Positions 7,345 to 15,574 are shown, counted from the stretch's first letter. The stretch is 36,826 nucleotides of DNA from Oleispira sp963933055 (GCA_963933055.1 CAWVSY010000038.1:1-36826), one strand, 5' to 3'. Numbers and translations: made by a program. Notes: a model not told the origin generated them from the letters alone.

Positions 7345-7929
7345 ATGATTGTTGGTTTAAGTGGTGGTATTGGTAGTGGTAAAACAGCAGTAAGTGATCG
7401 CTTTAAAGCACTAGGCATTCATGTGGTGGATGCCGATATTGCAGCCCGTACCATTGTTGAGCCCCATAAACCGGCTTGGCAGGATATTAAAGAATTCTTT
7501 GGCCCTCAGGTTTTATTAGAAAACCAAACACTCAACCGCGCTTGGTTACGCCAACAAGTATTTGCCGATAATGATAAACGTAAAAAGTTAGAAGCAATTA
7601 CTCACCCACGCATTCGTGAGGAAATCATTCGCGATTTAAAAGAATCAACGTCTGCTTACACTTTATTGGTATCGCCGTTATTAATCGAAAGTGGCCAATA
7701 TAAGTTGGTTGAGAAAGTCATCATTATTGATGTACCCGAAGAGGTGCAAATAGCCCGCACCTGTTCCCGCGATAATAACGATGTCGAACAAGTGAAACGC
7801 ATCATCGCGGCACAATTATCCAGAAAAGAGCGCTTAAGCCACGCAGATTGGGTTGTTGATAATAACCTACCACTAGAAACGCTTGATAGCCGCATAGAAG
7901 CATTACACCAAGAACTAATGCAGCTCTGA
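7345..7929 (+). CDS. coaE: Dephospho-CoA kinase
   Basis: A 194-residue P-loop kinase that phosphorylates the 3'-hydroxyl of dephospho-CoA with ATP, the last step of coenzyme A synthesis. The Walker A motif GGIGSGKT is at residues 7-14, followed by the family's VVDADIAARTIVEP segment, which contains the catalytic Asp, and by ITHPRIR around residue 92. It follows pilD by 29 bp with an AGGA about 10 bp before the ATG. The pilD-coaE-yacG order is common in gammaproteobacteria, though no functional tie to pili is known. The last 15 bases overlap the 3' end of the convergent yacG. Confidence 0.96.
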   Translation: MIVGLSGGIGSGKTAVSDRFKALGIHVVDADIAARTIVEPHKPAWQDIKEFFGPQVLLENQTLNRAWLRQQVFADNDKRKKLEAITHPRIREEIIRDLKESTSAYTLLVSPLLIESGQYKLVEKVIIIDVPEEVQIARTCSRDNNDVEQVKRIIAAQLSRKERLSHADWVVDNNLPLETLDSRIEALHQELMQL

Positions 7930-8118
7930 ATTCTGCTGTTCCATTTCCCATTGCTGAGACATCATTTCCTCTTCAACCGTTTTGCCAGGAATGGCATGGC
8001 TGCCATCAGCCCAAGCGCCTAAATCAATAAGCTTGCAGCGCTCACTGCAAAAAGGACGGTCTTTGGCTTTTTCCGACCAAACAACCTGCTTACTGCAGGT
8101 TGGACATTTTACTTTCAT
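7915..8118 (-). CDS. yacG: DNA gyrase inhibitor / zinc-binding protein YacG
   Basis: 67 residues. The zinc site is a C-x2-C ... C-x3-C pattern at Cys5, Cys8, Cys24 and Cys28, followed by the conserved KLIDLGAWADGSHAIPG segment. In E. coli YacG binds GyrB and inhibits gyrase. A GAGGAAAAG ribosome-binding sequence precedes the ATG. The gene converges on coaE with a 15-bp overlap of coding ends, and its start is 35 bp after the Nudix-ThiE gene, so it may be the last gene of that transcript. Confidence 0.93.
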   Translation of the reverse strand: MKVKCPTCSKQVVWSEKAKDRPFCSERCKLIDLGAWADGSHAIPGKTVEEEMMSQQWEMEQQNSELH

Positions 8119-8131
8119 AAACTTTTCCTCG

Positions 8132-8160
8132 TTGCTCTTCTTAATTGCTCTTCTTAATTG
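8132..8160. repeat. 13-bp tandem repeat, 2.2 copies, at the 3' end of the Nudix gene
   Basis: The unit TTGCTCTTCTTAA occurs at 8132-8144 and 8145-8157, followed by TTG at 8158-8160. The second copy holds the TAA stop (8154-8156, - strand) of the Nudix-ThiE gene, so a local duplication has lengthened the spacer to yacG. Confidence 0.85.
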
Positions 8161-9137
8161 AAGCAGCGAATACCTGCAATACCCTGAGCGCCCTGCTGAA
8201 TGCTACTTTCCAGATCCAATAGCTGCATACCACCTAAGGCATAACACGGCACTCTAGACTGCTCAGCTATCGCTTTAAAACCTGTCCAATCCAAAGCGTG
8301 TGCTTTTGGGTGCGTTAGCGTTTTATGCACAGGAGAAACAAGTACATAATCAGCCAATTCTTGCGCCATTTCCAATTCAGCCAAATCATGGCATGCCATG
8401 CTTAACCACTGGCTTAAAGGAATTGGACGTTCAGCATAATGCTTAGCCGATAAATGCAAACCATCGGCAAAGGCTATTTGATACCAATCTAATGGGCAAT
8501 TCCAAATCAGCTTACTGCCTGCTTCATGGCAAAGACCATAAAGCTTCATTGCCAATTGCGTATATTGCAGTTGGTCTAAACTCGGCGCACGTAATTGAAT
8601 CCAGACATCATTATGATTTTTTAACGTATTTGCGACCTGGCTTAAGATAATATCAGGATCACGATTATCTTGGCTAATAGCGATTTTCTTCGGTAATAAC
8701 AACGCATCAATAATTGCTTTGTTCGCTGCTGGGAATTCATACTCAGCCAGTTCCGATTGCTTAACCCAAGCCAAAGGCTGACCTTCTCTACCAAAAGCTT
8801 CTTCGCCAAGAGCCTGTTTAAAATCACCCGCATTGTATACCGCCCATACATCGAGCAAAACGGACTTATCGGTATAATGAAAGGGAATAGAAATAAGCGG
8901 GTGCATATCATCAATACATGCTTTCAAGCCCAATTCCTCTTCCAGCTCACGCTGCAAAGCAATTTGAACAGATTCCCCTTCTTCCACCTTGCCACCCGGG
9001 AATTCCCATAAACCGCCTTGGTGCTGATGATCAGCACGCTTAGCGATTAAAATGCTGGCGATTTGCGAATTCAAATTTTTATCTGAATAGGCACAATCAA
9101 AAATCACCCCCACCGCTACATGAACCATTTTTTTCAT
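8154..9137 (-). CDS. mutT: Nudix hydrolase (MutT-like) fused to a ThiE/TenI-like domain
   Basis: A two-domain protein of 327 residues. The N-terminal Nudix domain has a complete GX5EX7REUXEEXGU box (residues 49-71) and matches MutT, which hydrolyses 8-oxo-dGTP to the monophosphate and so prevents AT-to-CG mutations. The C-terminal part (about residues 165-327) resembles thiamine-phosphate synthase/TenI barrels, with DYVLVSPVHKT, YALGGM and GAQGIAGIR segments. Its activity is unknown and it may not make thiamine phosphate. This fusion is normal for Pseudomonas and many relatives, where it also lies near argJ and secA. I chose the ATG at 9137 (MKKMVHVAVG, like E. coli MutT) over the upstream GTG at 9149; no strong ribosome-binding site marks either. 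It follows argJ closely. Confidence 0.9.
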   Translation of the reverse strand: MKKMVHVAVGVIFDCAYSDKNLNSQIASILIAKRADHQHQGGLWEFPGGKVEEGESVQIALQRELEEELGLKACIDDMHPLISIPFHYTDKSVLLDVWAVYNAGDFKQALGEEAFGREGQPLAWVKQSELAEYEFPAANKAIIDALLLPKKIAISQDNRDPDIILSQVANTLKNHNDVWIQLRAPSLDQLQYTQLAMKLYGLCHEAGSKLIWNCPLDWYQIAFADGLHLSAKHYAERPIPLSQWLSMACHDLAELEMAQELADYVLVSPVHKTLTHPKAHALDWTGFKAIAEQSRVPCYALGGMQLLDLESSIQQGAQGIAGIRCFN

Positions 9138-9155
9138 TGTTTTATACACGCAATA

Positions 9156-10394
9156 CTAAGAGCGATAATCAGCGTTAATACTGACATATTCATGGGAGAG
9201 ATCCGTTGTCCAAACTCGCTCGGTGACATCACCACGACCTAAACGGATGCTGATGGTAATTTCTGCTTGTGCAAAAATAGCCGCACCAGCCTCTTCGGTA
9301 TAACTGGCTGCACGGCCACCGCTTTTCACGATGCAAACATCATCAAGATAGATATCGATATCTTCTAAAATCATATTCTGCACACCTGCACGACCAACCG
9401 CAGCCAAAATACGGCCCCAGTTTGCATCACACGCGAACAGAGCGGTTTTAACCAAAGGAGAATGCGCTACTGTATATGCAACATCTAACGCCTCTTGAAC
9501 GCTTTTCGCTTGCTGAACTTCCATGGTCACAAACTTAGTAGCCCCTTCACCATCGCGCACAATGGCATGAGACAAAATCATAAAGGCGTCTAACAAGGCA
9601 GTATAAACTGCAGAATAACGAGGATCTTCTTTGCTGCTAATCTCCACCATATCCGCTTGTGCCGTGGCAATTAACATACAAGAATCGTTAGTCGACGTAT
9701 CACCATCAATGGTGACGCGGTTAAACGACTTATCGGCAAACTCTTTGCACATAACATCCAGCAAGGGCTTAGCAATCACTGCATCGGTAGTCACATAAGC
9801 CAACATCGTTGCCATATTTGGCATAATCATACCGGCGCCTTTTGAAATGCCCGAGATAATAATCTCTTCGTTTGCGCTATCTTCATTCGTAGTGATCATG
9901 ACTTGCTGACTATAGCCTTTAGGCAAAGTATCCGTCGTCATAATACCTTCGGCCGCCGTAGGCCAAACATGTGAATCCAGCTTTTCTAAAGCAGGAGACA
10001 AACCAGCAAGTAACTTAGTCATTGGTAAAGGTTCACCAATAACACCGGTAGAAAACGGTAAAACTTGATTCGCTTCAACACCTGCTAATTTAGCAAGTTC
10101 TTCACACGTCACTAGCGCATCCGTCATACCTTGAGGACCCGTACCGGCATTTGCATTGCCTGTATTTATCACAAAATAACGAGTATCGGCTTCACTCAAA
10201 TGCTTCTTAGCCACTTGCACAGGCGCTGCACAAAAAGCATTTAGAGTGAATACACCACTGACTCGGCTACCTTCAGCCAATTCAAAGATCACTAGATCAT
10301 TTCGATCTTGGTATTTAATACCCGCTTGAGCAATACCAATGCGAATGCCCTTTACGGGGTGATAATTTTTTAATACTTCTAAGCCGACAGCCAT
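9156..10394 (-). CDS. argJ: Bifunctional ornithine acetyltransferase / N-acetylglutamate synthase
   Basis: 412 residues. ArgJ transfers the acetyl group from N-acetylornithine to glutamate, recycling acetyl in arginine synthesis; bifunctional forms also use acetyl-CoA. The protein is made as a precursor that cuts itself between Ala and Thr in the ATML motif. Here this is Ala195-Thr196 in the NMATMLAYVTTDA segment, with KGAGMI just before it, leaving Thr196 as the nucleophile of the beta chain. The oxyanion-hole region STGVIGE is at 115-121. Whether it is mono- or bifunctional cannot be told by eye. It is separated from secA by a terminator and a 300-bp gap, so it probably has its own promoter and is co-transcribed with the Nudix gene. 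Confidence 0.95.
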   Translation of the reverse strand: MAVGLEVLKNYHPVKGIRIGIAQAGIKYQDRNDLVIFELAEGSRVSGVFTLNAFCAAPVQVAKKHLSEADTRYFVINTGNANAGTGPQGMTDALVTCEELAKLAGVEANQVLPFSTGVIGEPLPMTKLLAGLSPALEKLDSHVWPTAAEGIMTTDTLPKGYSQQVMITTNEDSANEEIIISGISKGAGMIMPNMATMLAYVTTDAVIAKPLLDVMCKEFADKSFNRVTIDGDTSTNDSCMLIATAQADMVEISSKEDPRYSAVYTALLDAFMILSHAIVRDGEGATKFVTMEVQQAKSVQEALDVAYTVAHSPLVKTALFACDANWGRILAAVGRAGVQNMILEDIDIYLDDVCIVKSGGRAASYTEEAGAAIFAQAEITISIRLGRGDVTERVWTTDLSHEYVSINADYRS

Positions 10395-10408
10395 GTTGTT
10401 CTCACTAT

Positions 10409-10422
10409 CTTAGATATCTAAG
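10409..10422. promoter_or_regulatory. 14-bp perfect palindrome before argJ
   Basis: CTTAGATATCTAAG is fully self-complementary and lies 15 bp upstream of the argJ ATG, between it and a TATAAT at 10448-10453. It would fall inside the 5' leader, a position compatible with an operator. It does not resemble the E. coli ArgR box, and no regulator can be named. Confidence 0.35.
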
Positions 10423-10447
10423 CGTTAATAATAATTAGCTTCAGAAT

Positions 10448-10453
10448 ATTATA
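10448..10453 (-). promoter_or_regulatory. Possible -10 element for argJ
   Basis: TATAAT on the - strand, 54 bp upstream of the argJ start. The hexamer 17 bp upstream (CACCTA) is a poor -35, so the call rests on the -10 match and on the need for a promoter after the secA terminator. Confidence 0.35.
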
Positions 10454-10496
10454 TCATCGAGATCCATAATTAGGTGTTTGTAGAAGGCATATGAGA

Positions 10497-10557
10497 GGCA
10501 CGGATGCCGAACCTAAGGCTACAAGGAAGTATTTACGCCGTTGTCTGGAATAAATAC
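10497..10557. repeat. Structured palindromic intergenic element (possible REP-like repeat)
   Basis: Two hairpins can be drawn: GGCA-cgga-TGCC at 10497-10508, and GTATTTA (10529-10535) with TAAATAC (10551-10557) around a 15-nt loop. The GC-richer, palindromic character stands out from the AT-rich surroundings. It looks like the dispersed extragenic palindromes common in marine gammaproteobacteria, but only one copy is in the window. Confidence 0.45.
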
Positions 10558-10655
10558 CTAATGATGAATCGCTTTAATAAACTATCAGCAATTAAATAAA
10601 TTTCTTAATGCCATTTTACCTGCATTATTTTAATCTTTCATAAAATTCAGTTCAT

Positions 10656-10680
10656 AAAAAAGGGCAGCCTAAGCTGCCCT
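10656..10680 (-). terminator. Intrinsic terminator of secA
   Basis: On the - strand a perfect 7-bp stem GGGCAGC/GCTGCCC with a TTAG loop is followed by six T residues (10656-10661). It begins about 27 bp after the secA stop. Confidence 0.9.
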
Positions 10681-10706
10681 CTTTTATTGCCTACCCAATC
10701 ATTAGA

Positions 10707-13478
10707 TTAGGCATTCAATTTACCGTGACACTGCTTGTATTTTTTGCCGGAGCCACAAGGACAAGGCTCATTACGACCGACCTTTTTATCTTCGCGAACA
10801 AAAGGCTGAGCAGCTTCAGCAGGTGCTTCGTTGGCATCGACATCAGAGTCTTCATTGCCTTCTGCGGTAATACTTTCTGCGGCGGCATGCTGATAGCTTG
10901 ACTGTTGAGCCTGAGCTTCTGCTTGAGCGCGTCGCTGCTCTTCCATTTCACGCACATCTTCTTCCTGACGTACCTTCACATGAGAAAGAATACGAATACT
11001 TTCACGCTTCATATTTTCCAATAACTCTTGGAACAACTCAAATGCTTCACGCTTATACTCTTGCTTTGGATTCTTCTGCGCGTAACCGCGTAAATGAATA
11101 CCCTGACGCAAGTGATCCATCGTTGCCAAATGCTCTTTCCAAAGATTATCAACGATCTGCAACATCACCTGCTTCTCGAACATACGCAATGGATTTGCCT
11201 GTCCTGGCTCTGTTTCTATCGAATCTTCTTTCGCTTTATAAGCATCATTTAACGCAACGGTAATACGCTCACGTAAATTTTCTTCATAAAGCTTATCGTC
11301 TTCATCTAACCACTGCTGAAGTGGTAAATCCAAATCAAACTCAGACTTCAATTCATTTTCAAGACCAGAGATATCCCACTGTTCTTCTAAGCTTTGACGA
11401 GGAATATGGCTATCGATCACTTCTTGTAAAACATCGTGACGAATATTAGCAACCACTTCAGAGATATCATCAGAGGCCATAATGTCGTTACGTTGATCGT
11501 AAATCACACGACGCTGATCATTAGCAACGTCATCGTATTCTAATAATTGCTTACGAATATCGAAGTTACGTCCTTCAACTTTGCGCTGAGCTTTTTCAAT
11601 CGCGTTGCTCACCATACGGTGCTCAATCGATTCGCCCTTCTCCATACCCAATGCTTTCATCATTTTACGGATACGATCCGACATGAAAATACGCATTAAG
11701 CTATCTTCTAACGATAAGAAGAAACGAGAAGAACCTGCATCCCCTTGACGACCTGCACGGCCACGTAATTGATTATCAATACGGCGTGACTCATGACGCT
11801 CTGTTGCGATAATGTGCAAGCCACCGGCCGCCAATACATCATCATGACGTTGCTGCCAAGCCGCTTTAATATCAGCAATTTGCTGTTCTGTTGGATTATC
11901 TAAAGCAGCAACCTCAACTTCCCAATTGCCGCCTAATACAATATCAGTACCACGACCTGCCATGTTGGTAGCAATCGTAATAGAACCAGCCGCACCGGCT
12001 TGGGCAATAATTTGTGCTTCTTTTTCGTGCTGTTTCGCGTTTAATACGCTGTGCTCAACCTTCGCATCTGTTAACGCCTGAGATAATAATTCAGATGTTT
12101 CAATAGACGCAGTACCTACAAGTACCGGACGATTTTGCGCAACTACCGCACGAATTTCCTCAATCACAGCTTGATACTTTTCAGCCTGAGTTAAGAAAAC
12201 CAAATCGTTATAATCAATACGTTTAACGGGCTTATTCGTAGGAATAGCCACAACCGCCAAATTATAAATCTGATGGAATTCAAAGGCTTCCGTATCGGCC
12301 GTACCCGTCATTCCACTCAGTTTGTTATACAAACGGAAAAAGTTTTGGAAAGTAGTCGAGGCCAACGTTTGGCTTTCGGCCTGAATATTTACGCCTTCTT
12401 TTGCTTCAATCGCCTGGTGTAAACCCTCCCCCCAGCGACGGCCAGGCATAGTACGGCCTGTATGTTCATCAACAATAACGATTTGGTTATTTTGAATGAT
12501 GTAATCGACGTTTTTCTGATAAATAACATGAGCGCGCAAGGCCGAATTAACATGATGCAATAGCGTCAAATTTGAAGAAGAGTACAAGCTCTCGCCTTCT
12601 TTCAATACCCCTTCTTTCTCTAGCATTTCTTCTACATATTCATGACCCCACTCGGTCAATTCAATAGAACGCTGCTTTTCATCAAGAATATAATGGCCTT
12701 TCTTCTCTTCTTTGCCTTCTTCAGCTTCAATATGCTGAGTTAGCTGAGGAATCAGAATGTTCATCTTTTTATACAAAGCTGAACTGTCTTCTGCAGGGCC
12801 TGAAATAATAAGCGGTGTACGAGCTTCATCGATTAAGATCGAATCAACCTCATCAACAATAGCAAAGTTCAACTCACGCTGAGATTTTTCTGCCGTAGAG
12901 AAAGCCATGTTATCGCGTAGATAATCAAAACCAAATTCGTTATTCGTGCCATAGGTGATATCGCAGTTGTACTGAGCACGCTTACTTTCGGCGTCCAAAC
13001 CTGGGACAACAATACCCAAGGTTAAGCCTAAGAATTCATACAAAGGGCGCATCCACTCAGCATCACGAGCGGCTAGATAATCGTTCACTGTCACAATGTG
13101 AACGCCTTTTCCAGTTAAAGCGTTTAAGTAAGTAGCCAAAGTACCTACAAGCGTTTTACCTTCACCGGTTCGCATTTCAGCAATATTGCCTTCATGCAAC
13201 GTCATACCACCAATTAACTGAACGTCAAAATGACGCATTTTCATAATGCGCTTACTGGCTTCACGACAAACAGCGAATGCCTCTGGCAATATAGAATCTA
13301 ATGACTCGCCACTGGTAATACGTTGTTTAAATTCTGGAGTTTTTGCTTGCAGTTCACTATCTGAGAGTGCACTTAGAGACTCTTCGAGAGCATTAATTTT
13401 TACAACGACTTTCCCCATGCGCTTTAATTCGCGGTCGTTTTTGCTACCAAAGATTTTACTAAATAAATTACCGATCAT
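10707..13478 (-). CDS. secA: Protein translocase ATPase SecA
   Basis: 923 residues from the ATG at 13478 (MIGNLFSKIFGSKNDRELKRM, the usual SecA start). Longer in-frame readings from a TTG at 13532 add a hydrophobic stretch not found in SecA. SecA is the peripheral membrane motor that drives unfolded precursors through SecYEG. Visible motifs are Walker A (MRTGEGKTL), the DEAD-like DEVD (IVDEVDSILIDEART), the TAT-MAGRGTDI helicase motif, the preprotein-binding region between the two nucleotide-binding folds, and an Ala/Gln-rich C-terminal linker. The tail ends in CPCGSGKKYKQCHG, the zinc-binding SecB-interaction site. No SecM-like gene precedes it. It has its own probable promoter and terminator. 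Confidence 0.97.
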   Translation of the reverse strand: MIGNLFSKIFGSKNDRELKRMGKVVVKINALEESLSALSDSELQAKTPEFKQRITSGESLDSILPEAFAVCREASKRIMKMRHFDVQLIGGMTLHEGNIAEMRTGEGKTLVGTLATYLNALTGKGVHIVTVNDYLAARDAEWMRPLYEFLGLTLGIVVPGLDAESKRAQYNCDITYGTNNEFGFDYLRDNMAFSTAEKSQRELNFAIVDEVDSILIDEARTPLIISGPAEDSSALYKKMNILIPQLTQHIEAEEGKEEKKGHYILDEKQRSIELTEWGHEYVEEMLEKEGVLKEGESLYSSSNLTLLHHVNSALRAHVIYQKNVDYIIQNNQIVIVDEHTGRTMPGRRWGEGLHQAIEAKEGVNIQAESQTLASTTFQNFFRLYNKLSGMTGTADTEAFEFHQIYNLAVVAIPTNKPVKRIDYNDLVFLTQAEKYQAVIEEIRAVVAQNRPVLVGTASIETSELLSQALTDAKVEHSVLNAKQHEKEAQIIAQAGAAGSITIATNMAGRGTDIVLGGNWEVEVAALDNPTEQQIADIKAAWQQRHDDVLAAGGLHIIATERHESRRIDNQLRGRAGRQGDAGSSRFFLSLEDSLMRIFMSDRIRKMMKALGMEKGESIEHRMVSNAIEKAQRKVEGRNFDIRKQLLEYDDVANDQRRVIYDQRNDIMASDDISEVVANIRHDVLQEVIDSHIPRQSLEEQWDISGLENELKSEFDLDLPLQQWLDEDDKLYEENLRERITVALNDAYKAKEDSIETEPGQANPLRMFEKQVMLQIVDNLWKEHLATMDHLRQGIHLRGYAQKNPKQEYKREAFELFQELLENMKRESIRILSHVKVRQEEDVREMEEQRRAQAEAQAQQSSYQHAAAESITAEGNEDSDVDANEAPAEAAQPFVREDKKVGRNEPCPCGSGKKYKQCHGKLNA

Positions 13479-13524
13479 GATTAATGTTTTTAAACCCAAA
13501 AATAGAGACGCAAGAGATACCAGC

Positions 13525-13542
13525 AAGACCAATAGGGGTCTT
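13525..13542. repeat. Small hairpin in the secA leader
   Basis: AAGACC and GGTCTT are 6-bp inverted arms around AATAGG, upstream of the secA ATG and downstream of the predicted promoter. There is no T-tract, so it is probably part of the mRNA leader rather than a terminator. Confidence 0.35.
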
Positions 13543-13561
13543 CAAATAAGGCATTCCCATA

Positions 13562-13589
13562 TTTATAACAAAAAAGAGAGAGATTACAA
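13562..13589 (-). promoter_or_regulatory. Probable sigma-70 promoter of secA
   Basis: On the - strand TTGTAA (13589-13584), a 16-bp pyrimidine-rich spacer and TATAAA (13567-13562) lie between the M23 peptidase stop and secA. Transcription would start near 13555, giving a leader of about 75 nt. Confidence 0.5.
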
Positions 13590-13593
13590 AGAT

Positions 13594-14520
13594 TTAGCGC
13601 AAGGTACGATGCAAATAAGCGGCAGGATCAACGGTACGACCGTTTTTGTAGACTTCAAAATGAACATGAGGACCAGTAGATCGACCACTGCTTCCCATTG
13701 CGGCAATGACATCGCCTTTGCGCACAACGTCGCCAAGTTTTACCTTGATCTCTGCGCTGTGAGCATAACGCGTTTTATAGCCGTTACCATGATTGATCTC
13801 AACGAGCTTGCCATATCCATAGCGATCACTTGCCCAAGTAACAACACCTGAAGCAACAGCAATAACATCGGAACCTTGCTTACCCGCAAAATCGACACCT
13901 GCATGCCACGCTAAACGCCCATTAAATGGATCGGTTCGCTTGCCATAACGAGATGACATCCAGCCGCGCTTAATTGGGCGACCAGCAACAAAGGTATCGG
14001 CCTTAATCTTATTGGCTAATAGTAGATCATCTAGCACTTCTAACTGCTGCTCACGACGATCAATCTTAAGAGCAAGATCATCCAATACCGATTGTATTTC
14101 AGGAGCTTGATACGTTTCACCTAACGTACCTGGGCCTCCTACGGCAGGAACCGCAGAAAAATCAAACTCATCACCATTGATTTTAGTGATGTCAATTAAG
14201 CGTTCACCCAATGCATCAATTCTAAGAAGCTTAGCCTGCAACTGAGCTAAACGCAGCGTTAAGCCATCAAGCTCTTGGTCTGCATGCTGTTGGATTTTTT
14301 GTAATTCTTGGCGCTGTTCATCAAGGTCTTTTTCCCAGGCTTTCGCAGCAACAGGATCTAACAAGCCTTGATCAGCAAGATGAGCTGCTAATAAATACCC
14401 CGTCGCACCCATAGCAAACGGCAAGATACACAAAGAACTCAGTAGTAAGAAACGCGCTACTGGCCCTAGAGAGTATGTTTTCGATTGCCCATGTCGTTTA
14501 CCGACGATAATAATATTCAT
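13594..14520 (-). CDS. M23 family metallopeptidase (LytM/peptidoglycan DD-endopeptidase-like)
   Basis: 308 residues. An N-terminal membrane anchor or uncleaved signal (about residues 22-46) is followed by a coiled coil (about 60-112), a linker, a second short helical stretch (about 143-170) and a C-terminal M23 domain. All zinc and catalytic residues are present: His206 and Asp210 (HAGVD), His254 (RYAH), His285 and His287 (HVHFE). It is therefore likely an active periplasmic endopeptidase and not a degenerate EnvC/NlpD-type activator. A protein of this type lies between lpxC and secA in Pseudomonas too. Its precise cleavage target and division role cannot be read from sequence. It is flanked by a hairpin after lpxC and a promoter before secA. 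Confidence 0.9.
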   Translation of the reverse strand: MNIIIVGKRHGQSKTYSLGPVARFLLLSSLCILPFAMGATGYLLAAHLADQGLLDPVAAKAWEKDLDEQRQELQKIQQHADQELDGLTLRLAQLQAKLLRIDALGERLIDITKINGDEFDFSAVPAVGGPGTLGETYQAPEIQSVLDDLALKIDRREQQLEVLDDLLLANKIKADTFVAGRPIKRGWMSSRYGKRTDPFNGRLAWHAGVDFAGKQGSDVIAVASGVVTWASDRYGYGKLVEINHGNGYKTRYAHSAEIKVKLGDVVRKGDVIAAMGSSGRSTGPHVHFEVYKNGRTVDPAAYLHRTLR

Positions 14521-14587
14521 AACTACTAGTATAGCTGCCTCAACAGTAGGTTTATGTATTTATTGTTATTTTTAGTTGCCAGATACA

Positions 14588-14616
14588 ATAAAGGCCATGT
14601 TTTAAATGGCCTTTAT
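14588..14616 (-). terminator. Terminator-like hairpin after lpxC
   Basis: Perfect 11-bp arms ATAAAGGCCAT/ATGGCCTTTAT around a 7-nt loop, 50 bp after the lpxC stop. On the - strand the stem ends in TTTATTGTAT, a short U-rich run. The palindrome is symmetric, but only - strand genes surround it. Confidence 0.7.
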
Positions 14617-14665
14617 GGAGAAATATATCAATTTCTATGACTTTTCAAGATAGTATCTGAAAAGG

Positions 14666-15574
14666 CTAGATTGCTGCAACAGGTTTTGTATATGAGATCG
14701 GAGCATTACCTTCTTCATACTCCACAAACTCCCAAGCATCTGTCTGTAGCTCTAGTGCTCTTAGCAGTTTGTTATTCAAGCCATGGCCTGATTTATAACC
14801 AACAAACTCACCCATCAAGCTATGCCCAAGTAAATACAAGTCACCCACGGCATCCAAAATTTTGTGTTTTACGAATTCATCTTCATAACGTAAACCGTCT
14901 TCATTCAGTACACGGTACTCATCCACTACAATGGCATTATTAACACTGCCACCTAATGCTAAGTTTTTAGAACGAAGGAACTCAATATCCTTCATGAAAC
15001 CAAATGTACGAGCACGACTTACTTCTTTTACGAAAGAAGTAGAAGAAAAGTCTAAACTGGCCTTCTGTGCGCTTTGCTTAAAAGCAGGATGATCGAATTC
15101 AATTTCAAAAGTTACTTTGAAGCCATCATAAGGAACAAAAGAAGCTACTTTGTCACCTTCACGTACTTCGACTTTCTTTTTAATACGAATAAATCGCTTC
15201 GCTTTTGACTGTTCAGCAATACCAGCCGATTGAATTAAGAAAACAAAAGGTCCGGCGCTGCCGTCCATAATTGGCACTTCTTGTGCGCTTAATTCAACAA
15301 TTGCATTATCGATACCTAAACCTGCCATGGCAGATAAAAGATGCTCAACCGTATCAACACGCACGCCGTCTTGGACGAGTGTTGTCGACATTGTGGTTTC
15401 ACCCACATTGGTCGCTTTTGCCTGAATATCAACAACAGGGTCTAAATCAACGCGTCGAAATACAATACCGTGATCGACAGGTGCTGGCATAAGCGTCAGG
15501 TAAACTTTTTCACCGGAATGCAAGCCTACACCCGTTGCGCGAATTGTATTTTTAAGAGTACGTTGACGAATCAT
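14666..15574 (-). CDS. lpxC: UDP-3-O-acyl-N-acetylglucosamine deacetylase
   Basis: 302 residues, very close to E. coli LpxC (305). It catalyses the committed step of lipid A synthesis. The zinc ligands His78 (VEHLLSAMAGLG), His237 and Asp241 (HKILDAVGD), and the catalytic His264 (SGHGLNNK) are all in place, one residue off E. coli numbering. It lies 95 bp beyond ftsZ, the usual end of the gammaproteobacterial dcw cluster. A TATAAT box in that gap suggests some independent transcription. The ATG at 15574 starts the conserved MIRQRTLKN. Confidence 0.97.
   Translation of the reverse strand: MIRQRTLKNTIRATGVGLHSGEKVYLTLMPAPVDHGIVFRRVDLDPVVDIQAKATNVGETTMSTTLVQDGVRVDTVEHLLSAMAGLGIDNAIVELSAQEVPIMDGSAGPFVFLIQSAGIAEQSKAKRFIRIKKKVEVREGDKVASFVPYDGFKVTFEIEFDHPAFKQSAQKASLDFSSTSFVKEVSRARTFGFMKDIEFLRSKNLALGGSVNNAIVVDEYRVLNEDGLRYEDEFVKHKILDAVGDLYLLGHSLMGEFVGYKSGHGLNNKLLRALELQTDAWEFVEYEEGNAPISYTKPVAAI

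Larger units (their letters stand above)
10395..10706. other. Gene-free interval between secA and argJ
   Basis: About 310 bp without a plausible gene on either strand. Going toward secA it holds a 14-bp palindrome and a TATAAT box upstream of argJ, a structured palindromic element (10497-10557), an AT-rich stretch, and the secA terminator. These are listed separately. Confidence 0.7.

Noticed and set aside
13479..13532. In-frame upstream extension of secA giving a hydrophobic, signal-like leader from a TTG codon
   Set aside because: The conserved SecA start is at the ATG 13478, no ribosome-binding site precedes the TTG, and a cytoplasmic motor protein should not carry a hydrophobic leader. 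It is more simply the secA mRNA leader.
13479..13593. SecM-like secretion monitor upstream of secA
   Set aside because: The gap is about 115 bp and has no small gene with a signal peptide and an arrest motif.
13246..13851. A 201-codon open frame on the + strand
   Set aside because: It is antisense to secA and the M23 peptidase, both clearly real, and its translation has no recognisable feature.
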